Counted from the stretch's first letter, positions 1 through 11,783 are shown. The stretch: DNA of 64,000 nucleotides from Tetrapyrgos nigripes (GCA_013368315.1 JAACJM010000039.1:372001-436000), one strand, 5' to 3'. The notes: generated by a model from the letters alone, not told the origin. A program made the numbers and translations.

Positions 1-964
1 CTCCAGGACCGCCGGTCGGAGTAGAAGGAGAAGTGTCCGTCGAACCGCTGTCGGTATCTGTCGAGGTCGACGTGCTGTCGGTCGAAGTAGGGGTGGAACT
101 GCCATCGTCTGTTGAGCTACCCGTGGAGTCATCTCCGGTATCTGTGGTATTTCCGGATGTTTCAGGTCCTCCTGGAGAAACAGGTCCAGAAGATGTGGTT
201 CCATCGCCTGTGGACGTAGTGCTGTTTGTAGACGATTCATCACATCCACAGTCTTCGTCTCCGTCTTCATGTTTTCCTTTGCCTTTTCCTTTGTGTTTGC
301 ATTTGCCTTTACCTTTGCCGCTATTATTGACAACGATGATCGTGATGTCTTTGTCTGTGGACGACAAGTCGGGAATATTTGGCAAAAGCGGCATAGCATC
401 AGCGGATTCTCCTCCTGACCCCGAACCAGTGCCATCGTCAGCACCAGTTGCGTCACCTAAACCACCCGGAATCGAAGTCGAGTCGGGAAGGGGAATGGTG
501 GTAGTCGTCGGTGGTGAAGCTGAGATCAGTACTCAGCCTGTAAAGAAGAGTTGAAGGGATAAATCACTCACTGCCCATTATAGAAGCGACTTCACTCTGA
601 GAGTTATTGAGTACATTGCTCATAAGCGTACCCAAACCCGAAATCGAAGGAATACTGGGTGGTGATCCTGATTCTGTGCCAGCTGCGGCAGAACTTGTCT
701 GGCTATCCTGTCGTTTGACTTGACTGATAAAGAATGCTCAGCGAAGAGCATGAATCTCTTGTCATAACTTACTCTGCATGTCTGGCTTCGTACTGCTTTC
801 TAGTCCATCTAGAAATTACACCGGAGCTTCAGCAATTCGCAAGTCTGTTATAGAAGATGGCAAGAAGAAACTTACCTAATGGGTGCCGCATTTGAGACTA
901 CGACATTGACACAGATAAGAGTAAAATAAAGCATAAAAGTTTGGAAAGGAGTGGCCAGAAGCAT
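1..964 (-). CDS. Secreted Ser/Thr/Gly-rich protein with a Lys/His-rich patch (3' end outside the window)
   Basis: Exons read complement(876..964, 773..808, 572..723, <1..519); all three introns (67, 49, 52 nt) have GT-AG ends and the frame stays open to the edge, giving at least 265 residues. The start at 964 is followed by a hydrophobic stretch ending in SNAAP, a good signal peptide. A short basic segment (RKQYEARH) follows, then a long low-complexity region rich in S, T, G, P and D. In its middle lies a strongly basic run KGKGKCKHKGKGKGKH, directly followed by an acidic run EDGDED and a CGC triplet. No catalytic domain is visible. I infer an extracellular or wall-associated protein; the missing C-terminus could carry a GPI signal or a transmembrane segment. 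The family is not recognised. Confidence 0.72.
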
Positions 965-1850
965 TTTGTTGGATAATTAAACTGTACAGTAATTTGATTG
1001 TTGAGCGACAGGTGTCCAGCAACCTGGGCAAAGAATGAAGAGCGCAGCTGAGGATTAGGCAAAACGTGAGCAACGTTATATACTTGTGAGCTGGACTTGG
1101 GGCAGTGAGTGCGGCGAGCCTTGGTAACCTGAGCGAAAGGGCCTGAGATCTGGCAGTGCGTAGGGATGCACTTGGGACTCCCCATAAATCCGGAAAGAAA
1201 GGAAAGAAGGGCGATACACTACAACGATGCGCTGAAGATTCGCATCGAAAAGGTTGGACTGTAGCTGGACAAAAGGAGGAGAAACTTGACAGCAGGAGGT
1301 CGACAATATGTATACGATTGATTGTCAAAGACTCGCTGGCATCCAAGCATTCGCATTCCGCTGGCTGTCCCTTTGTCGCCACGTCATCCCCAGAGCACTG
1401 CGCTCGTCGATGTAGAACGGGACGGAAGATACCCATACATGCGATGAACACCGATGGCTATAGGAAACGCTTCCACCTCAAAGCCGCCCGTCACGGTAGA
1501 GTGGATGATTATAAAGTTATTAAGGATCCGATGGAAGTCAAATATTTCAGAAGAGTCTACGTCGGGAACAAGGTTTTTTGACATGGATTGTCTTCGAGTG
1601 GTACAGCCATTCCTCTTCAAATTGACTTCAGTAGGTTCTGTACCAAGACACTGTAAAATGTAAAATGGCGGGACTTGGTTGAGAAGAATCAAACAAATGA
1701 CACATTTGCCAAATTCAAGTTGTTCTCCGCTACATCATAGCGACGGCCAATATCTTCTTGCTGTTTTCTTCTTTACGGTCATGAGCTTTTTTGCTCTCAC
1801 TCATCTCAGCTTCAAGTAGTGCCCCAGAGAAAGATCATTTGCGGTTAATG
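965..1850. other. Intergenic stretch without a recognisable gene
   Basis: Apart from the TATA-like site near 1076 this holds only overlapping open frames on both strands that lack family similarity, a convincing start context or splice structure. It probably contains the promoter and leader of the left-edge gene. Confidence 0.5.
1076..1082 (-). promoter_or_regulatory. TATA box of the left-edge secreted protein gene
   Basis: On the minus strand the bases read TATATAA, 112 bp upstream of the start codon at 964, a plausible position for a TATA element with a short leader. Assigned from sequence and position only. Confidence 0.4.
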
Positions 1851-1882
1851 GTACTTACCAAGTCGCGTTACTATGACTTCCT

Positions 1883-2592
1883 TTGGCTTCCCTATCTTGG
1901 CAGAGCCTGCTAGCCGTCCTAGCCATGGACAATGAGCACGTCACTGTTACTCGCAATCTGGACATCGTAGTCCTCTGTATAGTCTCCATACGGTATGTCT
2001 TATTCGTGCTTCGCTGCCTACACGATTCATCGCGTCCAGGCGTATACCTAGGCATCGTTCTCTTTGCGATAGCAATGCACATTCTTCTTCTCCCACTGAT
2101 GACGAAAATAGTTGCCGAACTTCCTGATAGTTGCCGTTCAGGAAGTTCGGAACCCGTTCACGAATAGGATCCTAACAACTGTTGTGTTGGTGTTGATGTG
2201 CTGTACTACCTGTCCTTTGCTATGTGGCTGTCGAAGGCGCTGCCATGGTAAAAAAGAAAAACTGATAGGATATACTCTCAGCACCTCGTGGTCCATTGTA
2301 CTTATATGAATACACAAAGAGGTATGTGCAACGCATCCAATTGGAACCCTGTCTTAAGTCAATGGACCTATTCCTTATCGTGCCCTTGGCTTCAGGCATG
2401 CGAACCACTTCATCCATCAGCTCGCCACCTGCACCAACACCGACGCAACGAGAGAGGAGAAGATGGCCATGGGATGGGATGAATCGGATCAAGTTTGGAG
2501 ATGAGGACAGTGCGATGGTGGATTTTGGTTCCAACCTTCGGAAGTTAGATACTAATAGGGAGTTCAAACCAAACCCGTCGGACGGTTCATGA
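1883..2592 (+). pseudogene. Decayed relative of the multi-span membrane protein at 3867-5379
   Basis: Conceptual translation shows pieces that match the intact gene downstream in the same order but in different frames. A first piece with GVYLGIVLFAIAMHILLLPL matches GIYLILFAAAMYILLLPL. About 60 bp further on, in another frame, a piece ending LVLMCCTT matches VLMCLTCTT. Near 2300 a piece YTKRYVQR matches LHKGYSER. The frame change sits at a small rearrangement (2112-2154) where a 10-bp tandem copy and a 13-bp perfect inverted repeat (CCGAACTTCCTGA and its complement) were created. The central membrane-span exons cannot be found. It is most simply a truncated duplicate; the last open frame (2296-2592) may still be transcribed. 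Confidence 0.6.
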
Positions 2593-2665
2593 GTCGCTGC
2601 CGCAGATTAACTCCGTTACTAGAGAGTACCTGCCTGATATGTATGCAACGCAGCATGCTTGTAGT

Positions 2666-3381
2666 TAGTGATGTGCGAGCTAGGCCGGGCCGAGCCGAGC
2701 CCCAAAAGCCCAAGCCGAGCCCAGCTTTTGAGGGGGGCTTGAGGGCCTGAGGGCCCGGCTTGGATTTCTCAAAGCCCTTGGGCCCGAGCTCAGGCCCCGG
2801 CTTTTGGGAAGTTGCTGGCACTTAACAAAGGCAGTGACATCACTCCAGGATGCCGTTGCCAACTCCCAGATTTTGTTGCATAAGGTCTGTCTCAATCAAT
2901 TTCTACTTTTTAGTCTCGTTAGCCATATGGTCTTTACTACTGCAGCTCCAACCGTCGTACAATGCACAATTCAAACCGTGCCACACAACGTACCCTTACA
3001 ATCAGCCGGAATGATAACAATGGGCAAACGGCGCAACTGACTTGCGAAGGATATTGTTTAACCACTGCAATTCCTCCAGTGCACCCTCCGATGTGACTTA
3101 ATGCTCTGTGAGACCCCATTGGAGGATGAAGATGTTGGGTTGGATGATGATGGAACTCAAGAAAATGAAACAGAGAACTGGAAGAATGGCAAAGATAGTG
3201 GGGATGACTATTACTTCTGGTTCGTATCTTCATTTTGTTCAACTGAGTGCTGAGCCCCGGCCGGCCCAAGCCGGCCCTACTTAGGGCTCAAAAGCTCGGC
3301 TTGGATTTCTAGCAGGCCCGAGCCCTACGAAGCCGAGCCCGAGCTGGGGCTTTTGAGCCGAGCCGGGCCCGCACATCACTA
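2666..3381. mobile_element. Non-autonomous hAT-like element (MITE), 716 bp
   Basis: The two ends are inverted copies: the left end starts TAGTGATGTGCG and the right end is its exact complement (12 bp perfect, then one mismatch and GC). The element is flanked by an 8-bp direct repeat, CTTGTAGT at 2658-2665 and GTTGTAGT at 3382-3389, 7 of 8 identical, which is the target-site length of hAT transposases. Both subterminal regions (about 2680-2815 and 3255-3372) are full of GC-rich motifs of the GGCCCGAGCC and CCGGCTTTTG kind, as in hAT elements. The interior has no transposase frame, so movement would need a transposase supplied from elsewhere. It lies between the decayed and the intact copy of the multi-span gene. 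Confidence 0.8.
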
Positions 3382-3389
3382 GTTGTAGT

Positions 3390-3866
3390 GCGCCTTCCAT
3401 TTCAAACGGAAGTCGCTTTGAGCGACATGATTTGTGGGCCAGGAAGAACTAGATCGAGGATAGTAGCTAGGTGGTCCGTGTCATTCTGCAACATCCAATT
3501 TGTTGCTCATCCAGAAGTTCTAAAAAGAAGCATCCATTGCACCCACGCCCTATTGGTTCCTTTACCTCCTTTGTTGTCACAGGTTTTCAAGAGACAAGGT
3601 TCAGTACGTTCAGTGATATCCCACCATATTGCTCCATTCTCATCTTTCTCTCATCTTCTGAAATCACTTTGCTGCTCAAGACGGTAGCATCTCACTGCAA
3701 CCGACGTTGGCTCCTCAACCAGCCGAGCTCAAAAAAGATCGGACGATCTCTTCTCAAACCTCGCTACTAATCGTATAACCATGACTTCATATAACCTCCC
3801 GTTGACTACCCTATCTGGGAAATCCTTCAAAACTAACGACGACCTAGCTGCTAGTTAGCCAATGCC
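3390..3866. other. Upstream region of the multi-span membrane protein
   Basis: Unique sequence right of the MITE with a pyrimidine-rich stretch from about 3595 to 3680. An open frame at 3388-3770 has no recognisable similarity. I see no gene here. Confidence 0.4.
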
Positions 3867-5379
3867 ATGGTCGCCACACAACGTACCTCTGTCGAACTCG
3901 CATATGTGTGGGGAATTACCCTCTCTTCCTTCTTATATGGTGCGTCTGTTGGGTACTCTGACATTGTTTTCCGTGGCTGACTGCTTTACTTCTACCCTTC
4001 TCTACATACCTTGACCATCTGTTGCCTTACATGCCATGTCTTTCTAGGCATCTACCTCATCCTCTTCGCGGCAGCGATGTACATCCTTCTCCTACCACTG
4101 TCGCCAACATTTGGCCTTCGAGAACGCGTGAATAAGGTTCTAATAACAGTGACTGTGCTGATGTGTTTAACTTGTACTACGGTATGTGAATCTCAGGGCG
4201 TCGTTCTGAGATTCTGTGCTCACTGAGAACCCTTTGGCAGCATTTCGTCGTTCAATTTATACGGTTACACAAAGGCTACTCGGAACGGATGAATAGTCAC
4301 GAAACTCTTCACCATGTTGGGGACGGTGTGGATGGTCCCGTGCCCTATCTCGAAGATCTAACGCAGCCATTGGCTATCGTAACGGGTGTATGCTTCACCA
4401 TAGCTGCAGTTCTGACTGATGGTCTAACGGTACGTCTCGTCAAAGGTCTTCAACCGCATTCATACTCAAGAATCATAATTTTCCAGATTTACAGACTCTA
4501 CATCATGTGGAACCGAAAGTTCACCATATGCATCCTCCCAGTGATCACTCTCACCGGAATGCTTGTATGCGGATTCGCCATGTGTGCTGTGACATCAGAA
4601 ATGTCACCCTCTTCGCCTTTGTTCGGGACACCTGCAGCAGAATGGCTCACATCGACATTCGTCATCGGCCTCGCGACTAATTTCATCGCGCTCAGTTCTG
4701 TCACTGTGAGATTTCGAAAAAATGCACGGGATAGGAAGAAGATTGGGTTAGGAGTCACTGGGACAACTAAGATGATGATGTTGGTTCTCGTGGAGAGTTC
4801 GGCGCTTTATTCTGGGACCAAGTTTATCAACTTGATGTTGCTGGTGTCGGAAACGAGTATCGCGTTTGTGTTTTTCTGCATTGTGAGTGGTTATTCTCTT
4901 TGTTGTCCAGTCACTGACGGCGTCCTCTAATTCTAATTCTAATTCTTCAGGTCATTCCAATCATTGGAATAGCCTCTCATATCTTGATCATCCGTCTTGG
5001 GTGGATCAAATACTTCAAGCATGGACGAAGCATCACAACCTCTTTTGGTGTTACCTCTGGGGCCCCCACTTCAGGTATCAGCGTCACACGGAACCTTCCG
5101 ATGTTATCCTCGCCGCCACCTGCCTTGGCATTGACAGAAAGGAGGAAAGGAGGAGCGATCAAGCTGCACCGGATACGTCTGGAGAAGAGGTCTGTTGACA
5201 CCATCATCATTGATCATGAAGAGTCGTCGAGTTCAAAGACGCGAGCTCATAGTGATCGTGAAGAGGGCCCTTCGAGTTCAAGAACTCTTGTTAGTCCCGT
5301 GACTGCTACTTTTCCGACACCAAGCTATACTATTGGCCTTCCCATAATACCTGGAGGGGTCAAGTTGGACGACACTTAA
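3867..5379 (+). CDS. Multi-span (probably seven-helix) membrane protein of a basidiomycete-expanded family
   Basis: Exons 3867..3939, 4048..4181, 4241..4429, 4487..4882 and 4951..5379 join in frame to 406 residues. The first intron is long for this window (108 nt), so the N-terminus is the least certain part; the chosen ATG lies in CCATGG. At least six hydrophobic segments are visible, among them one around ILFAAAMYILLLPL, one in ICILPVITLTGMLVCGFAM, one in FVIGLATNFIALSSVTV and one in IAFVFFCIVIPIIGI. The last 120 residues are a hydrophilic Ser-rich tail that should be cytoplasmic. Proteins with this layout are numerous in agaricomycete genomes and have no assigned function; the topology recalls receptor-like proteins but no signature motif of a known GPCR class is seen. 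Confidence 0.78.
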
Positions 5380-5766
5380 TTAACAGTTGCACGGAGATGG
5401 CGTTTGACTTTTTCTACATCGATTCTTGAAATAGCTCTGTATTTATAAGTAGCACCGATGACCAACCTGCCATACTACTTAGTAAAGCCAGTGTAACTGA
5501 AGAAATGAGCACATTGTCTGCTAGTCTTTTAGCGCGCATATGCTTTTGCCAAGGGTTGTAGTGGTTGGAATCCATGCATTGATGGTTGTTGCTGGAGACT
5601 GAGCACAGACTTTTTTAATACAAGGCACGGCCTGAATTCGCCTTTTTTGCATTCCCCCTAGTCGATACTCCGATCCTTCAAAGTCATCGAACATTCTTTG
5701 CCTGTCTTTTAACCACTTCCACTCTTTTGCTAGGAACCTTCCAATCCTTTCAAACCTTCTCTGGAA

Positions 5767-7505
5767 ATGCACTCCATAACTGCTTCAGCCCTGGCGGCGG
5801 CGTTGATCTCAAGTACTTACTTGCTCAGCGTCCAGGCGACAAGCTGGTAAGTCGACCATAGACCACGAACTGAGGTGTCCGAGGCTCACCTTCAACCCTT
5901 TTCTTTCTCTTCCTTTTCCTAGCAATTCCACAACACCCTGCCCCGCATCAGCACCTTGCTGCAGTACGTTTGTAGTCCGTTGTCAAGGAGTTGTAGGGAG
6001 TGTGTTGACCGAGGAACGATTTTTTTTACCACATCTTCTAGGTGAATTCGGATTCTGTGGTTCAGATGATGTGAGTGCTTCTATAGCTGTCTCGAAATGC
6101 AAATTCGAAAAAGCGGGGTGCGGGATTACGGATGTGGAGCTGGTTGCACTGCTCTCGAGCGCTTTCCGTCTCTTTTTGTCAAACCGCTATCTTTGACTCT
6201 GACGTTCCTTTCAGTTCTGTCTCGGTGGCTGTAATCCTCTCGCCTCACACGATGTCAATTCTTGTCGTCCGAATCCAATCTGTGACAGTGCCACTGTGCG
6301 TCTTTTGTTTTTCCAGACACTTTACTTTAAGCTCATCTTTTCGATATCTTCCAGCACGCATTCACCGACAACTCTCGCATTCTTTCTAACGCTACATTCT
6401 TTGACGGAAATGCTACCGAGTATGGTGCGTTGCCTAAAACCTTGTCGGATGCTCGTAACCTAATCTTTGTTCTCTACAGACTGGGTCGTTGACAAAGGCA
6501 ACATCATGAACACCGACTCTTCTGGAGGAGAGCTCGCTTTGCTCCTGACAGAGGAAAACGGTGGCACTCGTATCTCTTCAACCCGTTATGTTCACTACGG
6601 AAAAATCACCGCTACACGTGTGTGCTCTAGTCAATTGGTCGGCGTGGTGTCTAACGCTTTTGCTTCAGTGAAAACTGGTAGATGGGGTGGCGTTGTCACG
6701 GCGTTCATTACGATGAGTGATATCAAAGACGAAATAGGTTTGTCCCCATCCTTTCATACTTTTTTCTTATTGACACTCTTTTCAGATTGGGAATTCCCTG
6801 GTGCCGCAACCACGGAAGGTCAAACGAATTTCTTCTGGCAAGGTGTCATTCGTGAGTTGCATTTCAACATCCCAGCTGCAACATGCTCCTCATGTTCTTG
6901 AACAGCCCAGCAGACTCAGGGAGACACGACCAAGGACATCTCAGACACCTTTGCAAACTATCACGACTACACGGTGTGTTAGCCGTTTCCATCTTTTCGA
7001 GGACCACATGTATTCATCTTTTCCACAGATCGACTGGCAACCCGACAGTCTAACCTGGTCCGTTGACGGCAACGCCGTCCGCACCATCAAAGCCTCCGAT
7101 TTTCAATCAAACGGCATCAATCAATTCCCCAACACCCCTTCCCGAATCCAACTTTCAGTCTGGCCCGCAGGTATCGATTCCATGCCACAAGGAACTGTTC
7201 AATGGGCTGGTGGAATGATCAACTGGGACGATCCCGACTACAAATCCGCCGGTCACTTTTACGCTCTAGTCAAACAAGTCAAGGTTGAATGTAACGAAGC
7301 GAATATTTTGAACGGGACTATGCAAGCTGATACGACGGGATATGTTTATGGGGCTAATGCCTCGAGTCAACAACCTGGCGTGGCGTATACCAATGGCAGT
7401 ACGTTGATTAACGGTGCGAGTCCGATGATGGGGATGCAAGCCCGGGGATTGAAAGTTGCTGGGGTGATTGCTGCGACGTTGATTGGTACGGCGTTTGCTC
7501 TGTGA
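5767..7505 (+). CDS. Crh-type GH16 chitin-glucan transglycosylase, GPI-anchored
   Basis: Ten exons (5767..5846, 5923..5963, 6042..6070, 6215..6295, 6355..6424, 6480..6617, 6669..6737, 6786..6851, 6906..6973, 7029..7505) give 372 residues. Order of parts: signal peptide (1-25); a CBM18-like cysteine module CPASAPCCSEFGFCG continuing to FCLGGCNP; the GH16 domain with catalytic DEIDWE (residues 167-172, two glutamates as nucleophile and acid/base); the Crh-typical YHDYTIDW and LTWSVDG; and a hydrophobic C-terminus that looks like a GPI signal. In yeasts Crh1/Utr2 enzymes link chitin to beta-glucan in the wall. The intron after residue 50 is long (144 nt), the others 48-78 nt. All expected motifs are intact, so the enzyme should be active. 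Confidence 0.93.
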
Positions 7506-8140
7506 TTGTGTAGAGTCAGAGTCACTGGTAAAGGCAAGTGGTGGTGGTGGTGGTGGTGAAGTCATGAGCACATTCTTTACGCCAATGTGCTGAACCCCAA
7601 ATTATGATATGGGACACTCTTTCTTTTTTGCTTTGTCGAGTTGATTTGTTTTGACCTCTTGGCTTTTTGTTCATGTCATGATTCTTATTTGGTGTTCTCG
7701 TTACATTGGTTGTATACCCTAGTAGTACTAATACATCGTATGCACACATGCTGCCTTATACGCTTAGGTCGAGTACGTCACTAATACGCCTTTGAGCCTC
7801 TTCGCTCGGAAACCCCTGATCCAATGATTTGACGTCTACTCCTTGCGCCACAAGGCTCACTCAGGTAGCACTGGTTACACTTACTAAACGTCCCAGGGAA
7901 TAGATTATGTAGATAGAATAATAGTGAACAGCTGGTACTTTAATACAGCACCTGTGTATGAATAGCAAGCAATAACTAGTAGCGTGTACTAAAATGTCCC
8001 AGCCCAATGAATCCATCCACTGCAATGATTGATATGCGTATGGTCTAAGTACAGTAGTCATGAAATCATACATGTTATACCCTGTCTCTCCATCATTAAT
8101 TTACCAGACTGGCTTTTATCTTGACCGAACCAGGCAAGAC
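7506..8140. other. Convergent intergenic region with a GGT microsatellite
   Basis: This is the 3' space between the Crh gene (plus strand) and the ADAM gene (minus strand). A GGT/GTG trinucleotide tract lies at about 7538-7559. No further gene was found. Confidence 0.5.
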
Positions 8141-11100
8141 TCAGCTAGTCACTCTCGGTCCATTATAAGTAGACTCGTCTATCCAATTCGATCGATTTGA
8201 AGGTGTCCTGTGCGGCCGAGAACTCCGTGGTACAACAGGTGGTGGTCCCTGCCTCGATAATCGATTACCACGAGGGCCGCCGCCCTGGGAAATGTAAGTG
8301 GGCACAGGTAAGAGAGGCGGTGCGCTAGCTTCACTGCTAGCCAAGCGTTGGTGACGGACATTTGCAAAATTAGGAGTGTTGGGGTTAACTGACCGAGGAG
8401 CACGTCGGCCTGAACAGCAGCCAAGTATTGCTGTGAAAGGAGGTAATTCATTATGAGAGACAGTTGGAGCTGAAATGGAACTAGACACTTACATCTGACG
8501 CAGGCCCAGAGAAGGAGCAGAACAATTATACCGACAACGATCGTAACAGGAATAGCGATTTGTAAGTTCTCCCTGTACCACGCCTGCGGATTACATAGAC
8601 GGTCAGAAAATGTGATATCCTGCGGACAAGGAAATTTGGCTTACCTTGGCGGTGTCAAGTGCACTTCCTGCTTTGCAAGAACCATTGAAACAGGTTCCAG
8701 CGTAACCTGAGAAAAGGGACGCATTTCATCAGCGATTTGCTCGGATGGATGCCGTATGTCAAACTGCGACTCACCACAAGGTGATCCGTCAATCAGTAAC
8801 GAGTTCAACTGGACACATGCGTTGGACTGGTTGGGGTCTTGACATGATATTCTACAGGATGTGTCACCATGGTTGGGACAAGCTTGCTTGAGCCCGAGAG
8901 AAGATCCAACATTTTGGCATTGCACTATAAAGCGGAATATTGTCAGTTGTGAAAAGAACGAAAGAGACGACAACTCACGAGCTATGCTCGTACACTGCCC
9001 ACTAGCGCAAGCAAGCCCGTTACTCCCGCAACTCTGTCCATTGGATGACATCACATCTGCTGGACAAGCACTCGAGTTACCGGTACACATTTCGGCCGTG
9101 TCACATTTGGAGTCTTTGGACGGGCGGCAAACCTGTGTAGCAGGCGCAAATGTACACTGGCCCGTGCAGCATGGAGACGATGCCGGATCACAGACTGCGT
9201 TATTCTTGAATTTACAGTTGGAATCACAGCAGTTGGATGTGGTGTTTGAGCCAGGATCACAATCCTCGCCGGCCTCAACTATACCATTTCCACACATTTG
9301 GAGAGAGATAGTTTGACGGGTTGCGGAGGATGCGTCAGCAAGACATGAAGAGTCAACTTTACCGTTTTGACCGCCAAGCAAGGAACCTGTATAGAGGGTT
9401 TAAGAATAAGGAAAGAATCGAGAAACAGCAAGCAACTCACAAATGTTCCCTAGACTGCATGGACTGAAATCGTGTTCTCCAGACTGGGAGACAGGACTCA
9501 TGATGAACTGAGAATTGGCATCACATGAAGAAGCAGACATTGGACAACACTGGTCAGAAGTGGAACAACCATCGGCACAATCATGCTGCAAAGGAAAAGA
9601 AGAAAAAGAAAAAGATAATTAGTGCTGGCCTCGTCAGAACACAGAAGACTCACGATAGCACCAAAGTTGTGCCCAATTTCGTGGGAGATAACTTGCCACT
9701 CGGTAAGACCTGCAGTGGAAACACCAGTGCCCGAGCTGACCGAGTTTCCAGAACCACTCGTCGTGCTCATACACAGGGTCCCGAGCCAAGCAATTCCGAC
9801 TTCTGTTCCAGTGGGGCAACCGCTCATCAAATGCCATAATCCAACACCGTCGTCACCTTTGGCACCTCTCCACTGAGAGAATAGGGAAAGACGGTTGTCG
9901 AGTTCTACGCTGCTGCAGTCAACGTTCCATGCCATGGACTGATTGACGGTGGAAGGACATGTTGGATCTTGGACTTGCATCTCAACGATGCCCAGAGAGA
10001 TGTTGAAGGTAGACTACATTCGGACGTCTAGTGAGAAAGAGGCGAACGGCGAACGACGATAAATAGGGGTAAAAAAGCCTACCTTGTACAACGCAGTAGC
10101 GGAATTCCAATCATTGAGAATACGCTGGGTAGCATTCTGAGCCGTGCCGTACTGAGAAACGAATTTACAGTCGGCTGCCACACCCATATACAGCTAGGAA
10201 CTATCAACATCCCGAGTGTCTCCTGTGGTTACATAACTTACAATCCGCTGAGTGGTTGAGCATCCAGTAATCTGTCCAATATTATTGATGAAACTGCGCA
10301 GCGCTAATCAGCAGGATTTCATGGCAGTTGATCAAGGGTCGAGACTTACTTGGTACCCATTCCGCCTCCGGCGACATCATCCCGACGCGAGAGATTCCAA
10401 TCCTCATCTGGTCGTGCAAACGATACGTTGCCTAATAGACCAAGATTGTAAGCCTCGGGTTGAGATTTCGACAAGGCAGGATTGAGATCCGAATCCGAGT
10501 TGTAAGCAAGGTTATCGTGACCACAAAGCTTTGGTTTGGAAGAGTCGTCGCCATGTAGCGCCATATCTGAATCCCTCCAGATGACGAGCTGAGAATCCAA
10601 TTCTTCAAAGCCATAGTCCGAATCCTCTGGGTCCAAAGGATGCTTTGTGCGCATGTAGTTGTCCTTGGTAACTATATGATGAACGATCCCATCAACGGTG
10701 AAAGCGCCTTCGAACACGGGCGGTAATCCAGATTCCGGGTCTCCTTGACTGTGCACCATAATTCGCGCCCATCCTCGATCTTTTCGGAACGGAGAGTAGA
10801 CACCACCAGCTGCGTCTTCAAACATACGGGTGGCTGACAGATCTCCATGGACGACTTCACCCTCGTAAGCCTTGACAGTCTCTCGAAGGAGTGGTTCAGT
10901 ATGTGAAATGACGGATTCCCCAGTTAAAGGGTCGATGGTATAATGTGTGATTCGTGCGGCAGGATGAATAAGATGGTCATTAGGACGAAGATGTAGATGG
11001 AAAGTATCATCGAAGGCTGCTAGCACCAGACGAAAAGAATCAGAATAGCGAAGGGTAGAAGGATGAGGATGAGGATCTCGTTTGTTGAAGCTTTCAAAGG

Positions 11101-11248
11101 ACTGGTCTTGTCGTCTAGGAAGAATGTCTATTGAGAGAGTCGATGGATGAGCAAAACGCTTGAGTCGACCGGCTGGTTTGCTTCTAGCATCCACAGGAGA
11201 CGAGGACATTAACACCAGGGCGATGACCAGCACAAGAGGCAGCCACAT
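8141..11248 (-). CDS. ADAM-family zinc metalloprotease (M12B) with disintegrin domain and membrane anchor
   Basis: Ten exons, complement(10350..11248, 10242..10293, 10083..10193, 9654..10013, 9441..9585, 8979..9386, 8775..8924, 8645..8706, 8493..8583, 8141..8430), encode 855 residues. A signal peptide (1-21) is followed by a propeptide of about 270 residues, then the protease domain with the zinc site HEIGHNFGAIHD (465-476; an intron falls inside it before HD). The disintegrin-like part begins CGNGIVEAGEDCD and is followed by a Cys-rich part. A single membrane helix (about 738-757, IPVTIVVGIIVLLLLWAC) and a Pro/Arg-rich cytoplasmic tail end the protein. This is the layout of the few ADAM genes known from fungi; the natural substrates of those are unknown. 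All zinc ligands are present, so activity is expected, with ectodomain shedding as the family role. Confidence 0.93.
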
Positions 11249-11783
11249 AACGAGATGGAAAGGAAAAGGAAGAAAGGAAGAAGGAAGGAGTAGAAATGTT
11301 CAAACGACCGCCTTGGAATAAAAGAAAGATGTGAGCATGAGGTTTATGAATGGGGTACGCCTTTGCCAAGCCGCACCGCCTTTTTAGGCCGAGGGATACT
11401 TACCAGCGGCGAAATCCTTTTTCTACCTACAATAAATGAGAGTGGGGCGAGCAGTAGGAGAAGGACAAGCACTACTGGGTAGTGCACCGACCTGGGTCGT
11501 CGTTGAGGGTCGAGTAGCGCAACCTCTTCACCGCCGTCGTCGCCGGTTGTTCGTTTCCACGTTCTCTGATCAACACAAATAATATTCATGTCAGCTGGTT
11601 CCACTTCCCTGGGATCCTCTCAGCGCAGCAATCCATATTAAATAATGCGGGAGAGAGATGTTCATTAGACTGGCTTGGGCCTTGGCAAATACAAGAACTA
11701 GTGGCTACTGCTACAGAGAGTAGGGATTCATATACATAGTACAGTACGTAGTATAACAGAGGTTCTAATACACTTGAAAGCTT
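11249..11783. other. Upstream region of the ADAM gene
   Basis: Contains the leader of the ADAM gene. A minus-strand frame at 11344-11604 (86 codons) encodes a hydrophobic run VVLVLLLLLAPLSFIV between basic segments and also contains GTAGGT and GTAAGT donor-like sites. It may be a transcribed leader exon or a small membrane peptide; the sequence does not decide. Confidence 0.35.

Noticed and set aside
876..1451. Minus-strand frame of 191 codons near the left edge
   Set aside because: It runs over the start, signal peptide exon and promoter of the secreted protein in another frame and has no signature of its own.
2680..3372. GC-rich GGCCCGAGCC-type motifs considered as a CpG-island promoter or minisatellite
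   Set aside because: They are confined to both ends of the hAT-like element, inverted relative to one another, so they are its subterminal repeats.
5964..6214. Possible extra exon in the Crh gene between the cysteine-module exons
   Set aside because: The module joins perfectly (FGFCGSDD to FCLGGCNP) without it, and the intervening sequence has stops in all useful frames.
11344..11604. Small hydrophobic minus-strand frame upstream of the ADAM gene
   Set aside because: A membrane-helix-like run is present, but there is no relative I recognise and splice-like sites inside suggest it is leader sequence; kept only as a note.
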